From: Nocardiopsis sinuspersici
GTDB lineage: Bacteria; Actinomycetota; Actinomycetes; Streptosporangiales; Streptosporangiaceae
Assembly (NCBI GenBank): GCA_008638415.1
Contig: VWVT01000008.1
Span: 62,001 to 126,000 of the forward strand
Direction: 5' to 3'
DNA length: 64,000 nt
How positions within the stretch are numbered: position 1 is the stretch's first letter; each line of letters starts with the position of its first letter. The notes beneath the pieces are model-generated. The model searched no databases. It was not told the DNA's origin and saw only the letters and a program-made list of their open reading frames with translations. Of the stretch, positions 1 to 8,826 are shown piece by piece. Position numbers and translations under genes: made by a program.

Positions 1-89
1 TGTCGTCGGTCAAGAGGCCTCTTTCGTGGAGTCGCGGGCAGCGCCAGCTTAGGAGGCGGTGGTGACGGTCGGGGCTCCCCGGCTCCCGG

Positions 90-1919
90 TCACACCCGCA
101 GGACGGCGAAGGACTCACCGGGCACGTCGACGGTGGTTCCGGTGATCACCGGTCGGCCGCTGGCGAGCAGGAGCTCGCGCGGGGCGGCGTCCAGCTCCAC
201 CTCTGCGCCGTCGGCGCCCAGGTTGCACACCACCCGCAGGCCGCCCCGCACCAGGACGAGTCGGCGGCCGCCGTCACCGGCCACGACCGCGAAGCGGTCC
301 AGGCGCGGGTCGGACAGCTCCGGTTCCCGGCGGCGCAGGGCGATGAGCGCCCGGTAGGTGTCCAGGACCCGTGCGTGGGGCCGGTGCCCGGTCTGGGACC
401 AGTCCAGGACCGCGCTGTCGCGGGTGGCCGGGTCCATGGGGTCGGGGACCTCCTCCTCGTCCCATCCCAGGGCGGCGAACTCGCGGCGGCGGCCCTCGCG
501 TACCCCCTCGACGAGTTCGGGGTCGGTGAAGGAGGCGAAGAAGGGCCAGGGCGTGGTGGCCGCCCACTCCTCCCCCATGAAGACCAGGGGGGTGTGGGGC
601 GAGCACAGCACGAGGGCGGCGCCGCACATGAGCAGGCCGGGCGGGACGTGTTCGCCCATGCGGTCGCCCCGGGCGCGGTTGCCGATCTGGTCGTGGTTGC
701 TCAGGTAGGCCAGGAAGCGGCTGCCGGGCACGCGCGCGGTGTCCACGGGTGCGCCGTGGACGCGGCCGCGGAAGCCGGAGTGGGTGCCCGCGTGCCAGAA
801 CACGCGGGTGAGCGCGGCGGGCAGCGCATCGGGGTCGGCGAAGTCGGCGTAGTAGCCGTGGGCCTCGCCGGTGAGGGCGACGTGCAGGGCGTGGTGGAGG
901 TCGTCCGACCACTGGGCGGCCATGCCCAGGCCGCCCGCCTCGCGGGGCAGGACGGTACGGGGGTCGTTGCGGTCGGACTCGGCGATGAGGGGCAGGGGCC
1001 GGCCCAGGGCGGTGGCCAGGGCGTCGACCTCCTCGGAGAGTTCGGCGAGCAGCGGGGTGGCCCGGTCGTCGCGCAGGGCGTGCACGGCGTCCAGGCGCAG
1101 CCCGTCCAGGTGGTGGTGGCGCAGCCAGTCCAGGGCGTTGTCGACGACCATGCGGCGGACCGGGTCGGAGTCGGGCCCGTCCAGGTTGAGGGAGGGACCC
1201 CAGTCGTTCTCGCCGGAGAAGTAGGGGCCGAAGCGGGGCAGGTAGGCACCGGAGGGGCCGAGGTGGTTGTAGACCACGTCGAGCAGGACGGCCAGGCCGC
1301 GGCCGTGGCAGGCGTCGACGAGGGCCTTGAGGGCGTCGGGGCCGCCGTAGGGCTCGTGGACGGCCGCCCACAGGACGCCGTCGTATCCCCAGCCGTGGGC
1401 GCCGTCGAAGGCGTTGACCGGCATGAGTTCGACGTGGGTGACGCCGAGGTCGACCAGGTGGTCGAGCCGTTCGGCGGCGGCCCGGAGGGTGCCCTGGGGG
1501 GTGAAGGTGCCCACGTGGAGTTCGTAGACGACGGCGCCCGCGAGGGGGCGGCCGGTCCACGCGCCGTCGGTCCAGGTGAAGGCGGCGTGGTCGTGGACGC
1601 GGCTGGGTCCGTGGACTCCGTGTGGCTGGCGGAGCGAGCGCGGGTCGGGCAGGGGCTGGGAGTCCTCGTCCAGGAGGTAGGCGTACTCGGTGCCGGGTCC
1701 GGCCCCGTCGACCTGGGCGCGCCACCAGCCGTCGTCATCGCGCCGCATGGGGACGTCGCGCTCCGCGGGTCCGTCGGCGTCGCCGGTGCCGTACAGGCGC
1801 AGGCGCACGCGTTCGCGGTGGGGTGCCCAGACGGCGAAGTCGCCGTTGACGCCGCGTCCCGTGACGGCGGAGGCGCCGCTGGCGTGGGACGTGGTCGTGA
1901 TGGTCTCCGATTCACTCAC
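90..1919 (-). CDS. treZ: malto-oligosyltrehalose trehalohydrolase TreZ
   Basis: Hydrolyses the maltooligosyl-trehalose made by TreY to release trehalose in the cytoplasm. The 609-residue product has the N-terminal FAVWAPHRERV beta-sandwich start and a GH13 barrel. The nucleophile is Asp277 (GLRLDAVH), the acid/base is Glu314 (LIAES) and the third acid is Asp410 (SNHDQIGN). I chose the GTG at 1919 because the product then begins close to the usual TreZ N-terminus; no clear ribosome site is visible. The frame stays open upstream to 2255, which would add 112 unsupported residues. treY lies 1.3 kb upstream on the same strand, separated by an rRNA-methyltransferase gene. Confidence 0.93.
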   Translation of the reverse strand: MSESETITTTSHASGASAVTGRGVNGDFAVWAPHRERVRLRLYGTGDADGPAERDVPMRRDDDGWWRAQVDGAGPGTEYAYLLDEDSQPLPDPRSLRQPHGVHGPSRVHDHAAFTWTDGAWTGRPLAGAVVYELHVGTFTPQGTLRAAAERLDHLVDLGVTHVELMPVNAFDGAHGWGYDGVLWAAVHEPYGGPDALKALVDACHGRGLAVLLDVVYNHLGPSGAYLPRFGPYFSGENDWGPSLNLDGPDSDPVRRMVVDNALDWLRHHHLDGLRLDAVHALRDDRATPLLAELSEEVDALATALGRPLPLIAESDRNDPRTVLPREAGGLGMAAQWSDDLHHALHVALTGEAHGYYADFADPDALPAALTRVFWHAGTHSGFRGRVHGAPVDTARVPGSRFLAYLSNHDQIGNRARGDRMGEHVPPGLLMCGAALVLCSPHTPLVFMGEEWAATTPWPFFASFTDPELVEGVREGRRREFAALGWDEEEVPDPMDPATRDSAVLDWSQTGHRPHARVLDTYRALIALRRREPELSDPRLDRFAVVAGDGGRRLVLVRGGLRVVCNLGADGAEVELDAAPRELLLASGRPVITGTTVDVPGESFAVLRV

Positions 1920-2258
1920 GGAGGGTGACCTACCCGGCCTGCGCGCCCACCATCCGCGGCCGTCCCTGATGCGCGGCTTGTCCTTCTTCTGGGCCTTCTT
2001 CCGGGCCTTCGCCGCGCGGATGGCGGCGGGCCGTCCACAGGCCGGAACCCGGCCTGGCGGGCGCGACGGATACGCGGTTCTCTGGTTACCGGGGGGGGTG
2101 CTGAACCTTCGCCCGCCTCGGCGTGCCCGCACACGGCCGGCCCCCGCGAACCCCGCACCGCGGATCCGCGCAGGACGCGGCTCGGACGGAACCGGTTTCC
2201 CCGCCCCGGCGTGTCCCGAACCGGCCGGCGGCACCCCGGACCCCTCGGCCCACACCCC
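1920..2258. other. intergenic region upstream of treZ
   Basis: This 339-base gap holds no gene I can support. The 110 bases next to treZ are open in the treZ frame with strongly GC-biased third positions and encode a Lys/Arg-rich stretch (KARKKAQKKDKPR, then GWWARR). No start codon serves it locally, so it is either noncoding or an N-terminal extension that begins farther upstream. Confidence 0.4.
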
Positions 2259-3146
2259 TCAGCGGCGCGGCCGGTAGGTGTGCAGCCGCACCGACGCGGT
2301 GACCGGCACCGGTGCGGGCAGGTTCGCGATGCGCGCGAGCAGGTCCCGCGCGGCGATGTGCCGGGCGCTCGGTCCCATGCCGACGACGGTCGCGGCGTCG
2401 TCGTGGCCCAGTTCCATGGAAAAGCGCAGCTCCTCGGTACCGGCCGGGGCGAAGTGCCCGTGCAGGGAGTCGGCGAGGCGCTCCTCCTTGCGCGGATCCA
2501 CCTCCAGCAGCCCCAGCGCCTCACGGAGTTCGGTGAGGTGGTCGGCGGCCGGGACGACCACCAGCAGCACCCCGTCGTCGCGCAGCACCCTGCGGAACTC
2601 GGCGGCGCCCCGCGGCGCGAACACGTTGAGCAGGGCGTCCACCGAGGCGTCGCGCAGTGGCAGCCCCCGCCAGGCGTCGGCGGTCACGGCGCCGCCGCGC
2701 TCGTGGACCCGGGCCGCCTTGCGGGCGGCGAACTTGGACACGTCGACGGTCAGCCCCACCGCGTGCGGCAGGGCCTCCAGCACCCGCGCCAGGTGGCGGC
2801 CGGTCCCGCCGCCGATGTCGGCGACCAGCGGCACGGGCGCGGTGAGCTCACGGGCCAGGGCGGCGGACAGCGCGTCGGAGATCCGGTCGTGGTGCCCCGC
2901 CTCCTGGAACCTCAGGCGGTCGGCGACCATCTCCCTGCTGTCGCCGGTCCCGGGCGGCGTGGCACCGGTGAGCAGGCTGGCGTACCCCTCGCGGGCCACG
3001 TTGAAGCTGTGCCCGCCGGTGCAGGCGAGCCCGCGCTCACCGAGGTCGAGTCCGCGCCCGCAGGCGGGACAGGCCAGGGCGGCCGCCACGGAGCCGGGCA
3101 TCCGCAGCCTGGGGCCGGTGTGGGGTGGGGTGTTCGCGCGCGTCAT
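2259..3146 (-). CDS. RlmA-type 23S rRNA (guanine-N1) methyltransferase
   Basis: A 295-residue SAM-dependent methyltransferase of the RlmA family, which methylates a guanine (G745/G748 type) in 23S rRNA; some actinomycete members (TlrB) give macrolide resistance. An N-terminal zinc-binding pattern CPACG...CTGGHSF near residues 19-40 matches the family. It is followed by ADIGGGTGRH (SAM motif I), DVSKFAARKAARVHE and NVFAPRG. The ATG at 3146 is in frame and gives the normal length. It sits between treY and treZ on the same strand, but a hairpin after treY suggests separate transcription. The sequence cannot distinguish housekeeping from resistance specificity. Confidence 0.85.
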   Translation of the reverse strand: MTRANTPPHTGPRLRMPGSVAAALACPACGRGLDLGERGLACTGGHSFNVAREGYASLLTGATPPGTGDSREMVADRLRFQEAGHHDRISDALSAALARELTAPVPLVADIGGGTGRHLARVLEALPHAVGLTVDVSKFAARKAARVHERGGAVTADAWRGLPLRDASVDALLNVFAPRGAAEFRRVLRDDGVLLVVVPAADHLTELREALGLLEVDPRKEERLADSLHGHFAPAGTEELRFSMELGHDDAATVVGMGPSARHIAARDLLARIANLPAPVPVTASVRLHTYRPRR

Positions 3147-3172
3147 GATCGCGGTCAGCCTACCGTCCTGTC

Positions 3173-3198
3173 GTGGTCGGCCGGTGCCGGCCGACCAC
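3173..3198 (-). terminator. hairpin terminator after treY
   Basis: A perfect 12-bp inverted repeat (3173-3184 with 3187-3198, 2-base spacer) lies 26 bases past the treY stop and ahead of the methyltransferase start. There is no T-run, as is common for actinomycete terminators. Confidence 0.6.
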
Positions 3199-3223
3199 AC
3201 GCCCGACCGCCGCCCGGCCCCGC

Positions 3224-5614
3224 TCACTCCCTGGTCAGCACCGCCACCGGGTAGCGGTCGAGCACCTCCTCCAGGTGCGCCAGGGTCAGCCCGTCCGCGC
3301 GCTCCGGTGCGATGACACGGCCGGTGAGCCGGTCGGTCCACGTCCCCGGCCCCGAGGGCAGCGCCAGCGCGGTGCCCGACCACCCCCCGGCCTCGGCCAG
3401 GGTCAGCGGCAAACGTGTGGCGACCACCGCCAGGCCGGGGTGGGCGGCGCCCCGCGAGGTACGCGCGAAGGCCAGGGCGTGACGGGCGGCCGGCCCCGAG
3501 GCGGTGAGCGGCAGATACCCCTGCGGGCGCAGTTCCCGCCGGGTGCGCAGGCAGGTACGGACCAGGTGGAGCTTGGCCGCGCCGGTGGCGTCCACCGGCG
3601 GGCGCCACCCCCCCTCGACATGGGCCAGCAGGTCGGCGCGGGCCTGGTAGTCCACGGGCCTGCGGTTGTCGGGGTCGACCAGGGACAGGTCCCACAGCTC
3701 GGTGCCCTGGTAGAGGTCCGGAACGCCCGGCCCCAGGAGTTGCAGGGCCTTCTGGCCCAGGGAGTTGCTCCATCCGGCCTCGCGCACCGACTCCACCACC
3801 GAGACGACCTCCCCCCTCAGGGCCGTGTCGCCCAGGACCCGGGCGGGCCAGGAGCGGACGCGGTCCTCGAAGTCGGTGTCCGGATCGGTCCAGGAGGTTC
3901 CCAGGCGTGCCTCCCGTGCGGCCTTGAGCAGGTACTCGGTCAGGCGCTCCTCCCCGATCGGCCAGGCGCCGACCAGGGTCTGCCAGCCCAGCAGGTTGAG
4001 CGCGGGTTCGGGCAGGGCGCACCGCTCGGTCCAGCGGCGCACGGCCTCGGCGAAGGGCTCCGCCACCTCGGAGAGGGCGGCCAGGCGGGCGCGCACGTCC
4101 TCCGAGCGCTTGGTGTCGTGCGTGGACAGGGTGGTCATGGTTCGGGGACGGGAGGCCTCGCGGCGGGCCGCGCCGTCGTGGAACTCGTCCGGGGTGAGGG
4201 CGAAGTCGGCCGGATCGCCCCCCACCTCGTTGAGGGCGGCGAACCGGGTGGCCCGGTAGAACGCCGTGTTCTCGGTGCCCATGGCCACGACCATCCCGCT
4301 GGTCTGCTGGATGCGCCGCGCGGCCTCGCCGTGGGGGTCGCGGCGCACCCGCCGGTCGACGACCTCCAGTTCGAAGGCCAGGTCGGGGCGGCGTTCGGCC
4401 GCGGTCTCCACCGCACGGACCCAGTCCCGCTCGCCCTCGGGCAGGTAGGAGCGGTACACGTCGAAGGAGCACAGCAGTTCGGCGACGGCCTCCTCGCGCC
4501 GGCGCACCGCTTCGTCGGAGGGCTCCTCCCGCCCCTCGGGCGGCCGGGGCGGCAGCAGGGCGGCGATGCGCCGCACCTCGGCGCGCAGCAGTGCGGTGGC
4601 GGCGTGGCGTCGGGCCCGCACGTCGGCCTCGACGACGTCCACCTCCACCCCCTGGTCCAGCGCCAGGGTGGTCAGGTCGGCCTCCCCCGAGGGGTCGACG
4701 AACACTCCGCAGATCTCGCGCAGGGCGTCGTATCCGGTGGTTCCGGCGACCGGCCAGGACTGCGGAAGGCTCTCGCCGGGTGCGAGGATCTTCTCCACCA
4801 CCACCCAGCCGCCGAAGTGCTCGGCGAGCCTGCGCAGGTAGCCGCCGGGGTCGGTGAGCCCGTCCACGTGGTCCACCCGCAGGCCGTCGAGCTGGCCCAG
4901 CCGGGCCCAGCGCAGGATCTCGGCGTGGGTCGCGTCGAAGACCCCGGGGTCCTCCACACGTACGGCGGCCAGTTCGCTGACGTCGAAGAAGCGCCGGTAG
5001 GTGAGTTCGCCGTCGCCGCGCCGCCAGGACACCAGCCGGTAGTGCTGGCGCTCGTGCACCCGCTCGACCGGGTCGCCGGGGGCGTGGGTGCCCGGGGCGA
5101 GCGGGTAGCGCTTGTCGTGGTAGACCAGGCAGCCGTCGGCCAGGGCGAGCTCTGCCAGTGCGGCCCGTCCGCCGTCACCGTCGTCGCCGAGCACGGGGAC
5201 CAGGATCGGCCCGGCGTCGAAGTCGATGTCGAAGCAGCGCGCGTACACCGAGTCCCTTCCGCGCGCGAGGACGTCCCACCACCAGGGGTTGGCGTCCGCC
5301 CGCGCCACGGACACGTGGTTGGGCACGATGTCCACGACCACGCCCAGGCCCAGGTCGTGCGCCTTGGCGGCCAGGGCCTCGCGGGCGGTGTCCCCGCCCA
5401 GGACGGGCGAGACCCGGCTGGGGTCGACCACGTCGTAGCCGTGCTGGGATCCCGGGGCCGCGGCGAGCACCGGGGAAAGGTAGAGCGCGCCGGCCCCGAG
5501 CCGGTCCAGGTAGTCGAGCAGCCCGGCGGCGTCGTCCAGGGTGAACCCCGGACGCAGTTGCAGGCGGTAGGTTGACGTTGGAGCGGCGGCCGTGGACGTG
5601 TCGTTCGTGCTCAT
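3224..5614 (-). CDS. treY: malto-oligosyltrehalose synthase TreY
   Basis: Converts the reducing-end alpha-1,4 bond of maltodextrins to the alpha,alpha-1,1 bond of trehalose. The product is 796 residues, normal for TreY. It opens with the family start STYRLQLRPGFTLDDA and has VDIVPNH, the nucleophile Asp248 in GLRVDHVDGLTDP, Glu274 in VVVEKIL, and a late STHDTKRSED motif holding the third carboxylate. The ATG at 5614 is preferred over the adjacent GTG at 5617. With treZ downstream it completes the TreYZ trehalose pathway. No treX/glgX debranching gene is visible; it could lie left of the window. Confidence 0.95.
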   Translation of the reverse strand: MSTNDTSTAAAPTSTYRLQLRPGFTLDDAAGLLDYLDRLGAGALYLSPVLAAAPGSQHGYDVVDPSRVSPVLGGDTAREALAAKAHDLGLGVVVDIVPNHVSVARADANPWWWDVLARGRDSVYARCFDIDFDAGPILVPVLGDDGDGGRAALAELALADGCLVYHDKRYPLAPGTHAPGDPVERVHERQHYRLVSWRRGDGELTYRRFFDVSELAAVRVEDPGVFDATHAEILRWARLGQLDGLRVDHVDGLTDPGGYLRRLAEHFGGWVVVEKILAPGESLPQSWPVAGTTGYDALREICGVFVDPSGEADLTTLALDQGVEVDVVEADVRARRHAATALLRAEVRRIAALLPPRPPEGREEPSDEAVRRREEAVAELLCSFDVYRSYLPEGERDWVRAVETAAERRPDLAFELEVVDRRVRRDPHGEAARRIQQTSGMVVAMGTENTAFYRATRFAALNEVGGDPADFALTPDEFHDGAARREASRPRTMTTLSTHDTKRSEDVRARLAALSEVAEPFAEAVRRWTERCALPEPALNLLGWQTLVGAWPIGEERLTEYLLKAAREARLGTSWTDPDTDFEDRVRSWPARVLGDTALRGEVVSVVESVREAGWSNSLGQKALQLLGPGVPDLYQGTELWDLSLVDPDNRRPVDYQARADLLAHVEGGWRPPVDATGAAKLHLVRTCLRTRRELRPQGYLPLTASGPAARHALAFARTSRGAAHPGLAVVATRLPLTLAEAGGWSGTALALPSGPGTWTDRLTGRVIAPERADGLTLAHLEEVLDRYPVAVLTRE

Positions 5615-5834
5615 CACGCAGCTACCCGTGCCCGTCCCGCCCGCGTGTCATGCACTCCGTCACCGGTCCGGGTGAGCGCCATCCCACACGGGGCCGCCTT
5701 GGGGGTGCTGGTCCGCCGGTGGTTAAATTCTTCGGCGGTGCTCCATCACCAGCGGCGACGCGCCCGACCGGGAACGCGCCGCGGTGAACACAGGCCACGG
5801 ACCACCGACGCCGACGAAGGGGATAGAAGCAGTC

Positions 5835-6980
5835 GTGCTCCCGTCCAACAAGCGCACCAAGACCGGCGCCCCGCGCCACAGAGGCGCCCGCCGGGGCGCG
5901 GCGTCGGCCGCGCTGGCCGGTCTGCTGCTGGCGGTCACCGCCTGCGGCAGCGACCAGGCCGTTCCGGAAAGCGCCGCGCCGGCGGTTCCCGAGGACCTGG
6001 AGTGCTTCTCCGGGAGTCTGTCGGGGGCCGGCTCCAGCGCCCAGGAGAACGCGATGACGACCTGGATCGCCGGCTACCAGTCGGCGTGCGAGGAATCACG
6101 CGTCTACTACAACTCGATCGGCTCGGGAGGCGGCCGCAGCCAGTTCATCGACGGGGCGGTGGCCTTCGCCGGAACCGACGCCGCCCTGGACCCGGCGGAG
6201 AACGCCGACGCCCAGGAGCGGTGCGGCGGCTCGGACACCCTCAACCTGCCCGCGTACGTGGTGCCGATCGCGGTGGTGTTCAACCTGGAGGGCGTGGACT
6301 CGCTGAACCTGCGCCCGGAGACGCTGGCGAAGATCTTCAACCAGGAGATCACCCGCTGGGACCACCCGGAGATCGCCGAGGCCAACCCGGACGTGGACCT
6401 GCCGGACAAGGCGATCACCCCGGTCAACCGCTCCGACGACTCGGGGACCACCGAGAACTTCACCAACTACCTGCACCAGGCGGCGCCGAAGGCGTGGCCG
6501 CACGAGCCGGGCGGGCAGTGGCCGATCACCGCGTACGAGTCGGCGCAGGGCAACAGCGGCATCGCCGACACGGTCAAGCGGGCCAAGGGGGCGATCGGCT
6601 ACGTGGAGATGTCGCACGCGCACGGCATGTCCACGGTGGACCTCGGTGTCGGCGGCGAGTTCGTGGAGATCTCCCCCGAGGCCGCCGCGAAGGTCGTGGC
6701 CAAGTCCCCGCAGCGCGAGGAGAACCCCAGCGAGTACGACCTGGCGCTGAACCTGGACTACGGCACGACCGAGTCGGGCACCTACCCGCTGGTCCTGGTC
6801 AGCTACGAGGTCGTGTGCCTGGACTACCCCGACGACCAGACGGCGCAGAGGGTCAAGGCGTTCATGAAGTACGTGGTGAGCCCCGAGGGCCAGCAGGCCG
6901 TCTCCGAGGAGACGGGTTCCGCGCCGATCAGCGACGACCTGCGCGGGAAGCTGCTGGAGTCGATCAACGCCATCAGCTGA
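5835..6980 (+). CDS. pstS: phosphate ABC transporter substrate-binding lipoprotein PstS
   Basis: An extracytoplasmic phosphate-binding protein of 381 residues. The N-terminus has a basic segment, a hydrophobic core and a lipobox (LAVTACG, lipidated Cys37). The mature part has family signatures GAGSSAQ, IGSGGGRSQF, FAGTDAAL, the phosphate-binding RSDDSGTT region and GNSGIADTVK. I chose the GTG at 5835 because it sits 12 bases after a GAAGGGG ribosome site and directly precedes the signal peptide. The expected pstC, pstA and pstB partners are absent, so it is an orphan here. It is divergent from treY. I could not find a convincing PhoP box. Confidence 0.93.
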   Translation: MLPSNKRTKTGAPRHRGARRGAASAALAGLLLAVTACGSDQAVPESAAPAVPEDLECFSGSLSGAGSSAQENAMTTWIAGYQSACEESRVYYNSIGSGGGRSQFIDGAVAFAGTDAALDPAENADAQERCGGSDTLNLPAYVVPIAVVFNLEGVDSLNLRPETLAKIFNQEITRWDHPEIAEANPDVDLPDKAITPVNRSDDSGTTENFTNYLHQAAPKAWPHEPGGQWPITAYESAQGNSGIADTVKRAKGAIGYVEMSHAHGMSTVDLGVGGEFVEISPEAAAKVVAKSPQREENPSEYDLALNLDYGTTESGTYPLVLVSYEVVCLDYPDDQTAQRVKAFMKYVVSPEGQQAVSEETGSAPISDDLRGKLLESINAIS

Positions 6981-7021
6981 TCCGGAGCGTTCGCGCGAAG
7001 CGGACGGGAGGGGCGGAAGGG

Positions 7022-7036
7022 CCGCGGGTCCCGCGG
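7022..7036. terminator. short hairpin between convergent genes
   Basis: A 7-bp inverted repeat (7022-7028 with 7030-7036) lies inside an imperfect GC-rich dyad, 42 bases after the pstS stop and touching the end of the convergent glycosyltransferase gene. It probably terminates both transcripts. Confidence 0.4.
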
Positions 7037-7037
7037 T

Positions 7038-8681
7038 CTACCCCCGCCCCCTCCGGAGCCGGCGGCGGGTCCGCTCCCACCCCGAGCGCAGCCAGCCGCC
7101 GGAACGCGCGCCTCCACGGCGGCCCGTGTCCTCCCGGGCATCGCGCCCTCCCTGTGGCGGAAGCGGCGCGGCGACCTCCACCGGGTCCGGTTCGGTGCGC
7201 GGAGGCGGCGGCACCGACCGGTACAGCGACAGGTCGGTCAGCGTCTCCTCGCCCGCGTGGATGCGGTAGCGGCCGTGCAGCTCGGCGACCACGTCTCCCA
7301 GGTCCTCGCCCTCGTCGCGCACCCGTATGGCCCGGGCCAGCGCACGGGTGCGCCACAGCCGCACCCCGGCGTCGCGTGTGGGCGAGGTGGCGGAGAAGAG
7401 TTCGGTGAGTCCGGCGCGGGCGCGCTCGGCGCTGGCCAGCAGCCGGGACACGGCGACCTGGCCCAGTCCCCAGGAGACCGGAACCTGTAGCAGGAACGGC
7501 GAGGGGAATCCCGTGCGGGGCGCGGAGTCGGCGAAGGAGACGCGGGGTTCGCTCAGGTAGGTGGCCTGCGCCAGTCTCAGGTCCAGGTGGAGGCCGGCGG
7601 CGTGCCGTCCCTGTCCCGCCCCCTCCCAGTCGGCGACCAGGGTGACGGCCAGGTCGGTCTCGGCGCTGGCCAGCAGCCGGTCCACGCAGGCGCGGACCAG
7701 GTCGTAGGGGGCACCGGAGACGTCGACGACGGTGTGCACGAGCGGGGTCCGGCGCCGGTGGACGGGCACACGCTCACGGTAGGCGTGCGGGTGCGGCATG
7801 GACTCGGCGAGCACCTCGGTACGGAAGCGCTCGGAGGGCAGCCTGGTGCGCGCGGTACCCGCGCGGCCCACGTGCCAGCCGGTGGCGGCGGGTTCGGGCA
7901 GCATGACGGCGCCCGCCTGCCAGAGCCGGTAGCCGAACTCGGTGTCCTGGCCCAGGTCGAGGCCGGGATCGACTCCCCCGGTGGCCTCGTAGAGGCTGCG
8001 CCGCACGGCCGCCGCCGCGCCGAGGTAGGCGTGGAAGCCCAGGTGGTCGGCGTCACGCAGGCCGTCACTCTCCGTGAGGAGGCGGTGGACCCACTCGTGG
8101 TGCCGGCCGGCGTCCAGGGCCCGGTGGAGTGCGCCGGCGCGCGCCAGGGCCAGTGCCTCGGCGGGGCTGTCGGGGCCGGTGTGGGAGAAGCGGATCCGGC
8201 CGAGGGTGACCGCCTCGGCGTGTACGTGCTGCCAGCGGGCCTGGGCCTCGACGAACTCGGGGCACACGACCATGTCGGCGTCCATCCACAGCAGGATGTC
8301 GCCGGTGCTGGCGTGGGCGCCGTAGGCGCGGGCGTATCCGGCGCCCCAACCGCCGTCGGGCGGGGTCAGGACGCGGCAGTGCGCGGGACGCAGCGCGGGC
8401 AGTCGCAGGGGCGGGGAGGAGCGGTCGTCCACGACCACGACCTCCATCAGGTCCCCGGGATAGGTCTGCGCGGCCAGGGAGGCCAGGGCGAGGTCGAGGC
8501 GGCGCTGTCCGTTGCGCGCCGGGATGACGACGCTGACGCGCAGGTCGGGGGTCCAGCGTCCGATGCCGGGCGGTGTCAGCACACTCCAGTCGTTGCGGAA
8601 GACGCGGGTGCGGACCCGTTCCACCCGGCCACGGTGAGACACTCCGTCAACATGGGACCCTACGTGCTTGTTCAGTGACAC
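7038..8681 (-). CDS. family 2 glycosyltransferase
   Basis: A GT-A fold glycosyltransferase of 547 residues. Visible motifs are VSVVIPARNGQRRLDLALASL (nucleotide-sugar entry), VVVVDDRSS, the metal-binding DxD at Asp134/Asp136 (WMDADMVVC) and GGVDPGLDLGQDTEFGYRLWQAG, which resembles the acceptor-side EDxxxxxR(L)W region. The C-terminal 300 residues are less conserved. The GTG at 8681 is preceded by GAGGGT at good spacing; an ATG at 8729 would add 16 residues. It is monocistronic and divergent from the DUF3592 gene. The arrangement recalls actinobacterial glycosyltransferases near mycofactocin genes, but no such genes are seen, so the acceptor is unknown. Confidence 0.82.
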   Translation of the reverse strand: MSLNKHVGSHVDGVSHRGRVERVRTRVFRNDWSVLTPPGIGRWTPDLRVSVVIPARNGQRRLDLALASLAAQTYPGDLMEVVVVDDRSSPPLRLPALRPAHCRVLTPPDGGWGAGYARAYGAHASTGDILLWMDADMVVCPEFVEAQARWQHVHAEAVTLGRIRFSHTGPDSPAEALALARAGALHRALDAGRHHEWVHRLLTESDGLRDADHLGFHAYLGAAAAVRRSLYEATGGVDPGLDLGQDTEFGYRLWQAGAVMLPEPAATGWHVGRAGTARTRLPSERFRTEVLAESMPHPHAYRERVPVHRRRTPLVHTVVDVSGAPYDLVRACVDRLLASAETDLAVTLVADWEGAGQGRHAAGLHLDLRLAQATYLSEPRVSFADSAPRTGFPSPFLLQVPVSWGLGQVAVSRLLASAERARAGLTELFSATSPTRDAGVRLWRTRALARAIRVRDEGEDLGDVVAELHGRYRIHAGEETLTDLSLYRSVPPPPRTEPDPVEVAAPLPPQGGRDAREDTGRRGGARSGGWLRSGWERTRRRLRRGRG

Positions 8682-8826
8682 ACAGTCACCATACCCTCGT
8701 TTGACCGCGCCGTGGAGGCCTTCGCACATGTGTCACGAAACGGTCGTGGAACATCCCCGGTCCGGAAAACGGTGCCGGTCGACAGTACTCCTTCTACGGC
8801 CTCCGCCCCTCTGATAGAACAATCCG

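Noticed and set aside
375..1928. 517-residue plus-strand ORF across treZ
   Set aside because: It is antisense to treZ, Gly/Val/Ala-rich and has no recognisable motif.
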